Assembly (NCBI GenBank): GCA_012274445.1
Contig: JAAROD010000033.1
Location: 1,116,001-1,180,000, forward strand
Direction: 5' to 3'
Length of the DNA: 64,000 bases
From: Sclerotiophoma versabilis
Taxonomy: Eukaryota; Ascomycota; Dothideomycetes; Pleosporales; Didymellaceae
Both the position numbers and the translations under genes were made by a program. Each line of letters starts with the position of its first letter. The first letter of the stretch is position 1. This document shows positions 48,971-60,092 of this stretch, in pieces. The notes under the pieces were generated by a model. The model made no database searches. It was not told where the DNA came from and saw only the letters and a list, made by a program, of their open reading frames with translations.

Positions 48971-49468
48971 TGCAGAGAACTGCCGACTCGTTGCACGCAT
49001 TGACTGCAAGTTTGGCGCTGCAAAGGAGTGGTGATAGTAACAAGTCATACTCCTCATCATCCATTGTAAAGGTGGATCAAAAGTCAACCCATAGCCAACC
49101 ACAATACTTCCATTTGCAACAACATACGAAGAGTAAAACACAACGGACAAATCACAAACGTTTCATTTGAAGTGAAGTCAGCAAGTGGCAATCTCAGCCT
49201 CCGCATTGTAGAGAAAGCGTGACACAGGCGTAATCAACTGAGGTGTGATTGGTCAACAGAGCATCATCAGGTCACAGCGCTATTGTCGAAGGGTCCAGGA
49301 ACCATGGAGCTGTGGAGGTGAGATAAGTTATAAAGAACGCATTATTCGCAATTCAAGGTCATCATCCAGCCATCAGTTTCTCTACTATACTACACTCAAT
49401 TTATTCCAACCCCCATTCGATCTCTCACCCATCGACCTTCAAGTCAAACTCCACTACCAACATCAATA
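48971..49468. other. Intergenic, metallothionein-like gene promoter
   Basis: About 500 bp holding the SmgGDS-like 3' UTR and the promoter of the next gene. A GATA-type hexamer (AGATAA at 49321-49326) abuts a TATA element. Confidence 0.5.
49329..49335 (+). promoter_or_regulatory. TATA box of the metallothionein-like gene
   Basis: TATAAAG lies about 134 nt before the ATG at 49469, followed by a C/T-rich leader without ATG. This is the pattern of a strongly expressed small gene. Confidence 0.55.
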
Positions 49469-49845
49469 ATGGTCTGCTGCGGACGTAACAACGGCGAGTG
49501 CGTGTGCGCCAAGGAAGCAACCTGCTCGTGTGGCAAGCAGCCTGCTCTTCAGTGCAGTATGCCTCTCTTCCTCCACCCGCATCCTTCGTGTAATTACTGC
49601 TTTCAGCACCGTGCAGATCACGTGATCACTCTGCTAACAAATAGTGAACAGACTGCGCCAAGGCTGCCGATGAGAACAAGATGCCTACAAGCACTTGCGC
49701 ATGCGGAAAAAGGGCCGAGGGTATGTGTCAATTGATATCTGATGATGGAACACATGCTAACGTTGATGCAGATGCCTGCACCTGTGGTCGCAGTGAGAAC
49801 AACGGCACTTCCAACTTGGAGACCGACTTCACCAGCAAGAAATAA
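49469..49845 (+). CDS. Small cysteine-rich, metallothionein-like protein
   Basis: Three exons (49469-49556, 49652-49720, 49772-49845) give 76 aa with 12 cysteines in six close pairs: one CC and five CxC (CVC, CSC, CNC, CAC, CTC). The CNC pair is split by the first intron. Both introns are in phase 1 and have good branch-like sites (GCTAAC). The start MVCCGRNNGECVCAKEATC matches a widespread fungal family of small Cys-rich proteins (DUF7871-like, metallothionein-type). The chemistry suggests binding of copper, zinc or cadmium in the cytosol or nucleus. The TATA box and C/T leader suggest high expression. The exact metal is unknown. Confidence 0.85.
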
Positions 49846-50606
49846 GCATCAGGCTTCCACGATCTCAAGCTGCAGCCAGTTGGGTTAGTGTCGGATGAGC
49901 ATGCGCGAGGAGTCTTTGAAGTTGAGGCATGGCCTACGAACGAGCATCGGAAGGCAACACGGCGTTTGGGAGATGAATTATGAATTAAGTCCTGCGACAC
50001 AGCAGTCTATATACTTATTAATGCAACAAAACAATTGAAAAGACATGTCATTCTAATGCTCTTGTGATGTTGGAGCCAATGTACAATGGAGGACCAAACC
50101 GAATGCAGCTGCAGTATTTCTTCAGCTCCAACAGACTAGCATAGCATTGTGTTTTGAGGAGTCTACAGTCACTGAGTTATTCGAGGTTCCCTCCAAAGTC
50201 TGTCACGGATTAATGGCTGTCGCTGTGCTTCTCACCGAGGCGCTTGTCATGTTCCAGGGTCTGCGCTAAGTTGCTGTCGCTGAACTCCACCACGAGCCCG
50301 CCGCATTGCGCGCATCTTGCATCGAGCTGCACCACGGCCACCTGCAGCATGCACTATTCGTGCTCCCTCACTACACACAGCACTCTCTTACTTTAGACTT
50401 CATGACTAGCTTTCGCCTTCCGCCTCCTCCGAGCCCTTTCGCGATCGAACGGCTCTCGTAATCCTCCCCAGCGCTCTTCTCGGCTGCACAACCCCTACTT
50501 CGAATCGTACCCCGTATCCTTCCAATCCGCCTCGACGCAGCACAAAGCTCTTACCGGTTTGTCCGGCCACCATCTCGGCGGCTAGAGCCCGCGAACGATT
50601 TACATA
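49846..50606. other. Intergenic, AP-2 alpha promoter
   Basis: About 760 bp. The last 200 bp are C-rich with TCCTC, CCTCC and TCGCC runs, as in fungal leaders, but include an ATG near 50402. No gene was seen. Confidence 0.5.
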
Positions 50607-53600
50607 ATGTCCGTATCAGCAAAAATGGCGGCAGCGTCGGGCAAAGGAGGGCTGTTCAGTCGGAGCAGCAACTCAGGCGATGTCCCTACTATGCGTGGAT
50701 TGGTATCCTTCATTGCGGACTTGCGTAATGCACGAGCGAGGGAGTTGGAAGAGAAGAGGATCAACAAGGAGTTGGCCAATATACGGTGGGTGCACCATGC
50801 TGGATAGGAGGGAACACACCCGCTGACGCGAGATGGCAGACAAAAGTTCAGAGACGGCGGCCTGAACGGCTACCAGAAGAAGAAATACGTTTGCAAACTC
50901 CTCTACATCTATATTCTGGGATGGAACGTCGACTTTGGGCACCTCGAAGCAGTAAACCTCATCTCCGCCACCAAGTACTCGGAGAAACAGATTGGATACC
51001 TCGCCGTCACACTGTTCCTTCACGAGCAGCACGAGCTGATACATCTGGTTGTCAACAGTATCAGGAAGGATCTCATGGACCACAACGAGCTGAACAACTG
51101 CTTGGCGCTACATGCTATCGCAAACGTAGGAGGCAAGGAGCTGGGTGAAGCCCTGAGCTCTGAAGTCCACCGACTTCTGATATCGCCAGCATCGAAAGCT
51201 TTTGTCAAGAAGAAGGCCGCTTTGACCCTACTCCGTCTCTACCGCAAACACCCTGGCATTGTACAGAACGAATGGGCGGAGCGCATGATTTCCCTGATGG
51301 ATGACCCTGATATTGGTGTAGCGCTTTCTGTCACTTCCCTGATCACAGCCCTGGTACAGGACAATGCAGAGCAATACAAGGGAAGCTACGTGAAGGGAGC
51401 GAACAGGCTAAAGCGGATAGTAGTGGACAACGAATGTGCGGAAGGATACTACTACTATAAGGTCCCGTGTCCATGGATCCTGGTCAAGCTACTTAAGCTT
51501 CTCCAGTACTATCCACCTCCCGAGGATTCACACATCCGGAATCTCATCCGTGAAGCACTACGGAAGATTATGGATTCCGCGTTGGAGATGCCAAAGAACG
51601 TCCAGCAGAACAACGCGCAGAATGCCGTTCTGTTCGAAGCAATCAACCTAGTCATCCACTTGGACTCTGAACCGGATCTGATGGTGACAATCTCCACTCG
51701 TTTGGGCAAGTTTATCGCATCTCGCGAGACAAACGTGCGATACCTGGGTTTAGAAGCAATGACCCATTTGGCAGCTCGTGCAGAAACACTCGATCCCATC
51801 AAGAAACACCAAGCCATCATCATTGGGTCACTGAGAGATAGGGACATCAGTGTGCGCAGACAAGGCTTGGACCTGCTTTATAGCATGTGCGACCAGACAA
51901 ACGCACAAGCTATTGTGGGCGAACTTCTGCGCTACCTCCAGTCTGCCGACTATGCGATAAGAGAAGAGATGGTCCTCAAGATTGCCATCTTGACGGAGAA
52001 ATATGCCACAGACGTGCAGTGGTATGTCGATATCACGCTGCGTCTTATTGCGATGGCTGGCGACCACGTCAGTGATGAGGTTTGGCAGCGAGTCATCCAG
52101 ATCGTAACCAACAACGAGGAGCTACAAGTTTACGCTGCTCAAACTATTCTGGCCTATGTCAAGGCCGACTGCCACGAGACACTGGTCAAGATTGGAGGCT
52201 ACATCCTTGGAGAGTTTGGTCATCTAATTGCTGACAACAAGGGGTGCAGTCCCATCGAGCAGTTCATGGCAATGAGCGCAAAGATGCGAGGCTGCTCGTC
52301 TAGTACACGAGCGATCCTATTATCATGCTACGTTAAATTTGTGAACTTGTTCCCAGAAATCAAGCCTCAGCTTCTCCAGGCCTTCCGCGCCTACACACAC
52401 TCGCTCGACTCGGAGCTTCAACAAAGAGCATGCGAGTACCTTGCGCTGGCTACAATGCCTACCGACGACTTGTTACGAACTGTATGCGACGAAATGCCGC
52501 CATTTCCAGAAAGAACATCAGCGCTTCTCTCAAGGTTACATCAAAAGCATTCCACGACCAGCGACAAGCGAACTTGGGTTGTTGGAGGCAAAGATGCCAA
52601 CCAAGGAGAGATTGGCCTTGCACGGCAAAACTCAACAGCTGGGTTCAAGCGAAGCCAGACGATGCCAATACAGGGCGAACATAAGGCAGCTGGCACCAAC
52701 GGCACGAACGGCGGGGCCTCTCTGTCAAGCGATCTGGCCGGTTTGGACTTGAATGTGGATGCGAACAAGGTGCTCAATGCACCCAATTTTGCCAGCGCTG
52801 CCCATCTGAGCCCAGACTGGGACATTGGGTACAATCGCCTATTGCTGCGACCTGAAGGTGTACTTTATGAGGATCAACAGATACAAGTTGGCCTTCGAAC
52901 AGAGTACCGTGGTTCGCTGGGCTGCCTAATCTTCTACTTCACGAACAGGTCGTCGTTCCCAATGAACTCCTTCACCACCACGCTCGACAACAGATCTGCA
53001 GAGACCCTAAAAACGGATGTCAAGGGTCTGCCGGATACGATCATACAGCCTGAAGGCCAAACACAGCAAACCATCATGTTTGACTGCAAGAATGTCTTTA
53101 TACATCCTCCTACCATCCGCATATCGTGGCTTGCTGGAGCCATGCAAGGAGTTACGTTGCAGCTACCTGTTTTGCTTCACAAATATATGGAGGGCGCAGA
53201 GCTTAGCTCGGAGGACTTCTTCAAGAGATGGAAGCAGATTGGCAGTGCTCCGCGTGAATCGCAGAGTATCTTCGGTCTGGCCAATAAGAGCCGCACCATG
53301 GATCTTGCCTTTGTGAAGAAGGTTATCACAGGGTTCAAGTGGGGCATAGTTGAGGGCGTCGATCCAAATGGAAAGAACATTGTGGGTGCGACTGTGTTGC
53401 ACACGAGTGAGGGCGGGAAGTTTGGGTGTCTACTGAGACTGGAGCCCAACTTCGACACTTCGGTATGCTATATGACTTCAAGGGAACGCTATCCAGTAGC
53501 TAACATTAAGCAGATGTTCCGCATCACTATCCGTGCGACTGACGAAGCCGTCCCACCGGTTTTGGTCAAGGCTATGGAGGAGCGACTTTCGCAAGGCATC

Positions 53601-53615
53601 GAAGGCATGATCTAG
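50607..53615 (+). CDS. AP-2 adaptor complex subunit alpha
   Basis: Two exons (50607-50785, 50840-53615) give 984 aa. Splicing rebuilds the conserved ELANIRQKFRDGGLNGYQKKKYVCKLLYIYILG near the N-terminus. The N-terminal trunk (about residues 30-610) is an alpha-solenoid with NSIRKDLMDHNELNNCLALHAIAN and VKKKAALTLLRLYRKHP. A Ser/Gly/Asn linker follows (about 640-720). The ear domain has an Ig-like part (LLLRPEGVLYEDQQIQVGL) and a platform ending ATDEAVPPVLVKAMEERL. AP-2 alpha binds PIP2 and dileucine cargo and recruits endocytic accessory proteins; in filamentous fungi AP-2 also acts in polar growth independently of clathrin (family knowledge). The linker is short compared with animal hinges. 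Confidence 0.95.
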
Positions 53616-54070
53616 GCCATAGCATTATCCCTACGGCACTCCTTTTGGTGTGCCCGACTTTTGGCGGGAAGACTGTTGACAGTTGATATTGTAATGTTTG
53701 TTGGAAAGCATATGCATGGGTGCGCCCAAAAGATGTGGCTTAGCATGAGTGGCGAAATGGAGTTGAGTCAATGCTCATACCCCTGTTCTTATAGCAATGA
53801 AGCATCGTGTCTTTCGCTATTTTACTCATCCTTATGCGCAGGCCGGGATTCGCTGATGTTGTGCAGACTAAGCCCAAGGGCGGCTTCCACGCACCCACAA
53901 AAGGGCGGAGCAATTGCCGTGGTGACTGTTCACCCACGGTTCAGCTGTGGCTTCGATCTAGGCACCACAGGCAGCAGCTTGACACTGTCCCCGTTGCATT
54001 TTACAGATCATAATCTACGTTAACAAGAACATACATCTTACGCACTGCAGCAACATCGACAAGAGCAAGC
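53616..54070. other. Intergenic, AP-2 alpha 3' UTR and NADAR promoter
   Basis: About 455 bp between two plus-strand genes. No ORF or repeat worth calling. Confidence 0.45.
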
Positions 54071-54690
54071 ATGCCCACAACAACCATCCCGCACCCATCC
54101 ACCGCCATACCTCCCCCCACCAGGCCCATCTATTTCTGGCGCCCGCACGAAGAAGGCACAGGATACCTGAGTCAATGGTACTCCTCACCCTTCACTGTAT
54201 CTGGCGACGCCTACGCCACCTGCGAGATGTGGATGATGGTGCAAAAAGCGCGCTTATTTGGCGACGAGAAAGTCGCAAAACAGATGCTGCAGACCAACGA
54301 CCCCAAGGCGCACAAGGCGCTAGGCCGAAAGGTGAAGAATTTCGATAATGCCCTCTGGGACACGAGTATGTTGTCTACCTCAAGCTTGTGGGAGTCGGGG
54401 TTAATGTGTGAACAGGCAAGTTTGAGATTGTTGTGCAGGGCAATATGTACAAGTTTACGGTTTCGGAAGATGCGGAGAATTTCAAGACGCGGCTACTGGC
54501 TACGGGCGATAGAGAATTGGTCGAGGCTAGTCCGATGGATCGCATATGGGGTGTTGGGTTTGCAGAGAAGAATGCTGGAGCCAATAGACATCGCTGGGGT
54601 TCCAATCTGTTGGGCAAGGTGCTCATGGAGGTCCGAAAAAGACTGAGGGAGGAGGAGGAGGGTGAGAAGAAAATAGTCGAGGCTGCTTAA
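54071..54690 (+). CDS. NADAR-domain protein (YbiA/DUF1768 family)
   Basis: Two exons (54071-54365, 54416-54690) give 189 aa. After a Pro/Thr-rich start, one NADAR domain fills the protein: PIYFWRPHEEGTGYLSQWYSSPF, CEMWMMVQKARLFGD with the conserved Glu, LVEASPMDRIWGVGF, and WGSNLLGKVLMEVR. Related proteins are N-glycosidases: bacterial and plant members cut early riboflavin intermediates, and some remove ADP-ribose from DNA or nucleotides (family knowledge). Whether this stand-alone fungal form works on riboflavin intermediates or ADP-ribosyl groups cannot be read from sequence. It is convergent with the F-box-like gene; stop codons lie about 160 bp apart. Confidence 0.88.
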
Positions 54691-54847
54691 GAGAGCCTAA
54701 GAGGAAGAAGATGTTGTTGGCCGCACGAACCTTTTTGTTCTTCACGAAGGATGGATGAGGATCATCTTCTAACAGCACATGGAGCTCATATAGAAAGCTG
54801 TAGAGCTTAGTTACATTACTATATAAATTTTAGAAATAACTATCGTA

Positions 54848-55981
54848 TCACATTACAGAGCATCCTTTGGTAGCACATTTGAGCGGCACGGGCCTCCTAG
54901 GAGCCATGTACGCATCATCGTGAACCCACGGCCATCGTAACAAGTATGGCAAATCTTCAGCGCACTTATCAGGCACAATTTCTTCTATTTCTTGTGTGAA
55001 GTCGGCTAGTGCAAGTTCGCGCAGATTCTCATGCTGCAGACTACGCCTTACCTGGTATTTGGTTTGTTCTACTCTGTCTTCAGCCTTTAGGCGGTCTTCA
55101 GGTGTCATGCGATGCTTGTTGTCATTCACCCAAGATTGCAGCCGTTTGCGCCTGGCGCGTCTGTTGTTACTGTTCCAGTAGTCGTGCATGTGCATCGAAG
55201 CTTGCACCCTGCTGGCTGCAGCCACCAGATCTGAATCGTAGGTGCGCTGCTTAGCAGGACTACTTTCCGCAAGCATGACAAAGCGTTGTTCGACAAAGAA
55301 TGAAGCAAATGTACGTCGCCAGTCGAACGATACCTCACGCGCTTCAACATCGATGGCTAAATCGGCAAGCTCGGTATCATTAACTGCCTCGCGAACCTTG
55401 AGGTAGTATGGCGGCCGGTAGCCACGGCCAATGCTCGTGTGATCTTGTAGAGCAGCCAGGTAGCTCCTCTTTTCCTCCCCGGTGAGCGCATTGCGCAGCT
55501 TCAAGTGCTCTTCCTCCCATGCTGGCGGCCCTGGGACGCTCTTTGCCTTTCCCAAATATACGACCTGCGGCTTGGGCTTGCGTATTTCTGCATAGTATCG
55601 CTCAGCGAATGGTACCCAGCCACGCACAGAGCCTGCGTGCATGCGGCCGCTGCTATGGCTGCCATATGCCATCTGGCGGAAAACGACCTTGGTTCCATCT
55701 GGTGTAAGATGGGAGAATCTCATGGGAACGTGGAGATGGACGAAGGCTGGGCCACTGTAGTGGTTCATGTTGCTGTAGCTCAGGTCGATGAGCATGTTCT
55801 GAAGGACGCCATGACGGAAGTACTCGTTGATGCAGTCGCGGAGGTAGGGCGAGACATTGCGAACGATGCACCAGAGGACCGTCAGGCTGTCGGCGTCGAT
55901 GTCGTCGAGAACGTTGTATGCGGCATCGAGGTAGTCGAAAATGATCAGCCAGATGTCAACCGGGAGGGAAGGCGCAGTCAT
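54848..55981 (-). CDS. F-box-like uncharacterised protein
   Basis: A single exon of 377 aa. The first 50 residues (APSLPVDIWLIIFDYLDA) fit an F-box-like helix, suggesting binding to Skp1 and a role as a ubiquitin-ligase adaptor; the rest has no repeats (no WD40, LRR or Kelch). The middle contains PAFVHLHVPMRFSHLTPDGTKVVFRQM, and a basic helical region (NNRRARRKRLQSWVNDNKHR) follows. It ends KCATKGCSVM, a Cys-rich tail. The partner is unknown. It is divergent from the Zn-cluster regulator, with 281 bp between ATGs. Confidence 0.75.
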   Translation of the reverse strand: MTAPSLPVDIWLIIFDYLDAAYNVLDDIDADSLTVLWCIVRNVSPYLRDCINEYFRHGVLQNMLIDLSYSNMNHYSGPAFVHLHVPMRFSHLTPDGTKVVFRQMAYGSHSSGRMHAGSVRGWVPFAERYYAEIRKPKPQVVYLGKAKSVPGPPAWEEEHLKLRNALTGEEKRSYLAALQDHTSIGRGYRPPYYLKVREAVNDTELADLAIDVEAREVSFDWRRTFASFFVEQRFVMLAESSPAKQRTYDSDLVAAASRVQASMHMHDYWNSNNRRARRKRLQSWVNDNKHRMTPEDRLKAEDRVEQTKYQVRRSLQHENLRELALADFTQEIEEIVPDKCAEDLPYLLRWPWVHDDAYMAPRRPVPLKCATKGCSVM

Positions 55982-56262
55982 GCTCCTGCCGTCAAGAGCT
56001 TTGACGACAGCGCATCATTGTACCACCACATGTGGCCCTGTGATGTTGGAAGAAGAGCAATGCCAATGCTGCACGTCATCTGGGCCAATCACGCGTGTGG
56101 AGAAAGTGCGGAGGCGACGGACAGGCACGGGCGAGAATCTCCGGTCGCGACTCCTCAATTCTGCGCCGCGGCTCGTGACCTGAAGACATCAAGTCTCTGC
56201 TGGAGCCTCCTGGTACTTGTATACGCGTAGCAGACATCGCAGACGCGTCGCTACCCGTCAAA

Positions 56263-58576
56263 ATGTCGACGATGATCACCTTTGCGGCGAACAATGAGTT
56301 CTTCCGAAAGCGAAAGCGTGCGTTTGAACACCGTCAGTGCGCCACATGGGACAGACCGCTAACGTGCGCCCAGGTGTCCACCGTGCCTGTGAATCCTGCA
56401 AGAAGCGCAGAGTGAGTGCCAGCCAGCTCTAAAACATGTCTCAGCTAGCTGATCCCCCAATAGAAGAGATGCAGCCATACATTCGCTGAGGAGGAGAATG
56501 GCGGCGGCACAGATGAAGGCGGAAACTCTACCCAAAGCGGTGACCGGGACGCAGGCAATCCACCTTCAGACCCTCATGCCTACGCTCAAGTTGGGCACTA
56601 TCACCCTCACGATCCAAGGTTTCCCCGTGGGGATGCCAGAAGTCATGGCAACGCTCATCCCCACTCCACCATGCCGCCGCCTCACAGCCCGGCGGAGAGT
56701 GCGCGCTCACCGCAGACCCCACCAAACTTTCTGGGATACCTAAATCCAGAAGCTGTCTTGCGAGAACAAGTTCATTCAAAACGAGATCCTGCGCAGTCAC
56801 CAAGTATACCTCCTATCGGCCAGTGGGTGGAAGAGAGAGACCAACGACCAGCAACAACCCAGCCAAGGTCTGCTTCAGTGCATATCAGTGAAACAGGTCC
56901 GCTGAACACTACGGAGGTCAAGATCTCCAAGGCTCTCCAACAGTACTTAGATGCAGTAGGGTTCGACATCCTTCCACCACGTAAGAGTCAAGATGTTCTT
57001 CTTGACATCTATTTCACCTACGTCCACCCACTTCTTCCACTAGTCGATAAGGATCTTTTCTACGAACAGTATTCGCAAGGTCGAGAACCTCGTACGTTGC
57101 TGCAATCAATCTGTATTGTTGCATCAAAGCATGCCAATGCCGCAAAGATTTTGTGTCTGGGCGATGATCCACAGCCACTAAATCCACGAGAGTTCTCTCA
57201 AAGGTTGTATCAAGCTGTTATTGTTGCTATTGAGGCGAAGCTTGAGAAGAACCGGGTTGTGCTTATCCAGGTGCTAGCCCTCATCTCACTCCACTGCGAA
57301 GGACCAGACGGCGCTGAACAAGCATCAATGCATCTAGCCCAAGCTATTCATCATGCACATACATTTGGTTTGCAATTTGGACACCAATGGAGAAACCAAA
57401 GCTCGGAATCCCAAGGGAATCTTGAAGACGTGTTCTGGTGCTTGTGGAGTCTTGACAAGATTAATGCTTGTATGAATGGCAGGCCACTACTCATGCACGA
57501 TCGCGACAACAGTTTGAGACAGTTGCCTACTGATCCGGAGAAGAGATCAAGTCCGTTCGGCATTTGGCTGCAGATATCAGAGATGCTAGACAAAGTTATT
57601 GACTACTATAGACCGGGCAGTCGCTCTGCAGACGAAACAGGCTGGGAAGATGACTTCCTCGGCTTTGAAGAGATGGTGGGCGACGGAGAGGACAAGTTGG
57701 ATGGCCCCATCATGAGTGAGTCAGATGCTCCCGACGAGCCTGAACGCACAACTAACAGATGCAGGTCTTCTGTCCCTATTCCACCATACAATGTGCATGG
57801 CGTCGCACAAGTCTCTTTCCATCAACGCTCCCGTCAAGTCAACACCGTCTTACGTCCGACAGAGTCTTTCCGCTACTCGAGTCATCCACCTACTCAACGC
57901 TGATTCACCCGAGCAATTGCCACCACTTCCACTCGTACCATATGCGCTATCCGTAGCGCTTAGTGTAGTGTACAGACATTTCCGCTCAAGACGACTGAAA
58001 GTGCACATCAAGCGTGCCTCGGAGGAATTGAAGCAATGCGTGCTTCTACTTGACCGCCTGCGAAATGCATGGTGGTCTGCAGGCACAATGGCGGACATTG
58101 GCCGTGCAGTCCTCAGCAACGCCGCAGGGCAACGAACGAACGCTGTCAACACGCCTGCACCCACTGCGCCAGAGCTGCGCGCGAACGAACCCAAGACAGA
58201 GCCGCCCACTCCCCAGCCATCTCATAACGGACCGCACATGCCAGTCTCGAATAACCAATGGCCACCACAAAACATGGATAACTCGATAGATCCGAGGTTA
58301 CAGCAGCAACAGCCTTCTCCGATGCCAAATCTGCTCAATCCGATGCCGGCTCTAACGCCGGGCCAACACCCTACGAGCAGCGAGCGCGCAGATCGAGCAC
58401 CAATACCTGCCGCATTCGGGTTCGCTGAGCAATCACCCGACTGGCTGAACTTTGATGCCGCGTTTGAGAATTTCGAGGGTCTTCTGGGTAGCTCAGGAGC
58501 CGACTTGAGTAATGAGTTGTTCAGACCGCTCAACTACGAAACGCTAGAAGGCTTCTTGGATCCTGCAGCGCAGTGA
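56263..58576 (+). CDS. Zn2Cys6-type transcription factor with incomplete zinc cluster
   Basis: Four exons (56263-56317, 56374-56411, 56464-57715, 57759-58576) give 720 aa. Exon 2 is only 38 nt and encodes VHRACESCKKRR. The DNA-binding motif reads C24-x2-C27-x6-C34 and then SHTFAEEENGGG; the second half of the usual CX5-12CX2CX6-8C cluster is not there. A His/Pro-rich linker (HYHPHDPRFPRGDARSHGNAH) follows, then a fungal-specific TF domain (about 230-520, TYVHPLLPLVDKDLFYEQY, FWCLWSLDKINACMNGRPLLM), and a Gln/Pro-rich acidic C-terminus resembling an activation domain. It is probably nuclear. Fungal relatives with this RACESCKKR motif exist in my memory, so the half cluster may be a family trait. 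Confidence 0.82.
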
Positions 58577-58836
58577 CACTGGACACTCGCTAGCGCTTTC
58601 AGCAAAGGTTCTCTTCGCCCTGTAAATTATAGCTATCAAAATGTGTCAGGATATCGGAATGTTCATGCAATACTTGAATTGCTTTGAGACAGTGACGTCT
58701 GTTGATGTTTCCAGATGCGCAGTCGTTGGGTTGTTGCTCGCTCAGTCGACAAAACGTGGGTGCAAAGGCTGTCAAGTCTTTGGCATTCCCCTTTGCTACT
58801 GCGGGCTTTTTTATTTTGATTACTTTCATCCCTCGA

Positions 58837-59705
58837 CTAGCTCTTGTCCTGGGCCACATCCTCCTTGACAACTGCATCCTTCTTCTGCGGCCTCTCGCCG
58901 AAGATGTCACTCCCCACCCTCACCTCATCGCTTCCCATCCGGATGGCGCCCTCGAAATCCGCACTCATGCCCATGCTCAGCTCGAGCCTGCTCTTCTCCC
59001 AGCCCAACTCGGCGGCAACCTTGTCTCTTGTATGGCGCAAGCACACAAAGTCCTCGTTCTCGTTCTCCGGCGTCGTCTCCTTGCTCCGCGCAATGGCGCC
59101 GATGGTCATCAGGCCGAAGAGGTCGAGATGCGGGCACTTGTCGATGATGTGTCTGCACAGCTTCGCAGTCTCGGCCGGGTCGACGCCCGACTTTGCTTCC
59201 TCGCCGCTGGTGTTGACCTGCACCATGACACGCAGCTTCTCGGCGTCGTGGTCCTTGTCGAGCAGGGCGCGGCGGCCTTTCTCCAGCTCGTTGGCCTTCT
59301 TCTCGCTGTCGACGCTGCTCACGCACCACAGGTTTGGGATTTGCTCGGCGAGCTGCTTGCACTTGTTCGACTGCAGGCCGCCGATCATGTGCCAGCGTAT
59401 GGAGCGCGGGAGGAGCTTGGACTTCTCGAGCAGCTCCTGGACGTAGTTTTCGCCAAAGTGCGTCTGCAGCGGGTTCGGCGGCTGGTGCAGGGCGAGGATG
59501 TCGTTTGCGGGCTTCAGCTTGGACACGGCGATGAGGCGGACCTGTGGGTTGGGTGGTGAGCATGTGGGCGGTGACGAGTGGCGTGCGTGGCGGCGACTAC
59601 CTTCTGTCCGCTCTTGCTTGCGGCATGGATGCGCGATGTGATGCTTGCAATGTTCTCTGTGAGCTGCTTCGCGCGTTGAGCGTTCACGTGCATCTCCTCG
59701 GCCAT
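58837..59705 (-). CDS. YggS/PROSC-type pyridoxal-phosphate homeostasis protein
   Basis: Two exons (59601-59705, 58837-59541) give 269 aa. Splicing puts K|VRLIAVSKLKP together: Lys43 is the PLP Schiff-base lysine of this alanine-racemase-like fold-type III family. Other signatures are HFGENYVQEL, IRWHMIGGLQSNKCK, VNTSGEEAKSG, CPHLDLFGLMTIGA, and the ending LSMGMSADFEGAIRMGSDEVRVGSDIFG. These proteins bind and shuttle PLP and have no known catalytic turnover (human PLPBP, yeast YBL036C, bacterial YggS). The start MAEEM at 59705 is chosen; the frame runs 18 codons further without a better ATG. The acidic/basic C-terminal tail is fungal-specific. Confidence 0.93.
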
Positions 59706-60092
59706 GGCGGGTGTGCAGGTCCAAGAAAGTCGCGTGTGACGCGGGGACTTTTGGTGCATGGCGACGTCAGTTTCGCTTTAGCGTTCCCGCGCGCTGTCAG
59801 CCCTACGTGTGGGGCCTGGCATGTGCAAAAGACCGTGTTGACAGCCACCATCTCCACGCAGCATACATACATGATGATGCATGGCGCCCGCCCAACTAAA
59901 CCACAAAAGAGGACAGTGGCCATGACAAGCCATCACCTGTCGATATTCAAACGCTTCTATCAATCACCCGCTATGCCTCTATGCAGTCGCTGAAAATCTC
60001 ACTCCAGAATGGGTATCCGCAATTTTGCACATCCAAAATCAGTCTGGCCAAACCCATGGCTAGCCATCGCGTGTTCCTGTGCTCTTCAACCA
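59706..60092. other. Intergenic, YggS promoter and DUF2235 3' side
   Basis: About 390 bp between two minus-strand genes. Nothing further seen. Confidence 0.45.
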
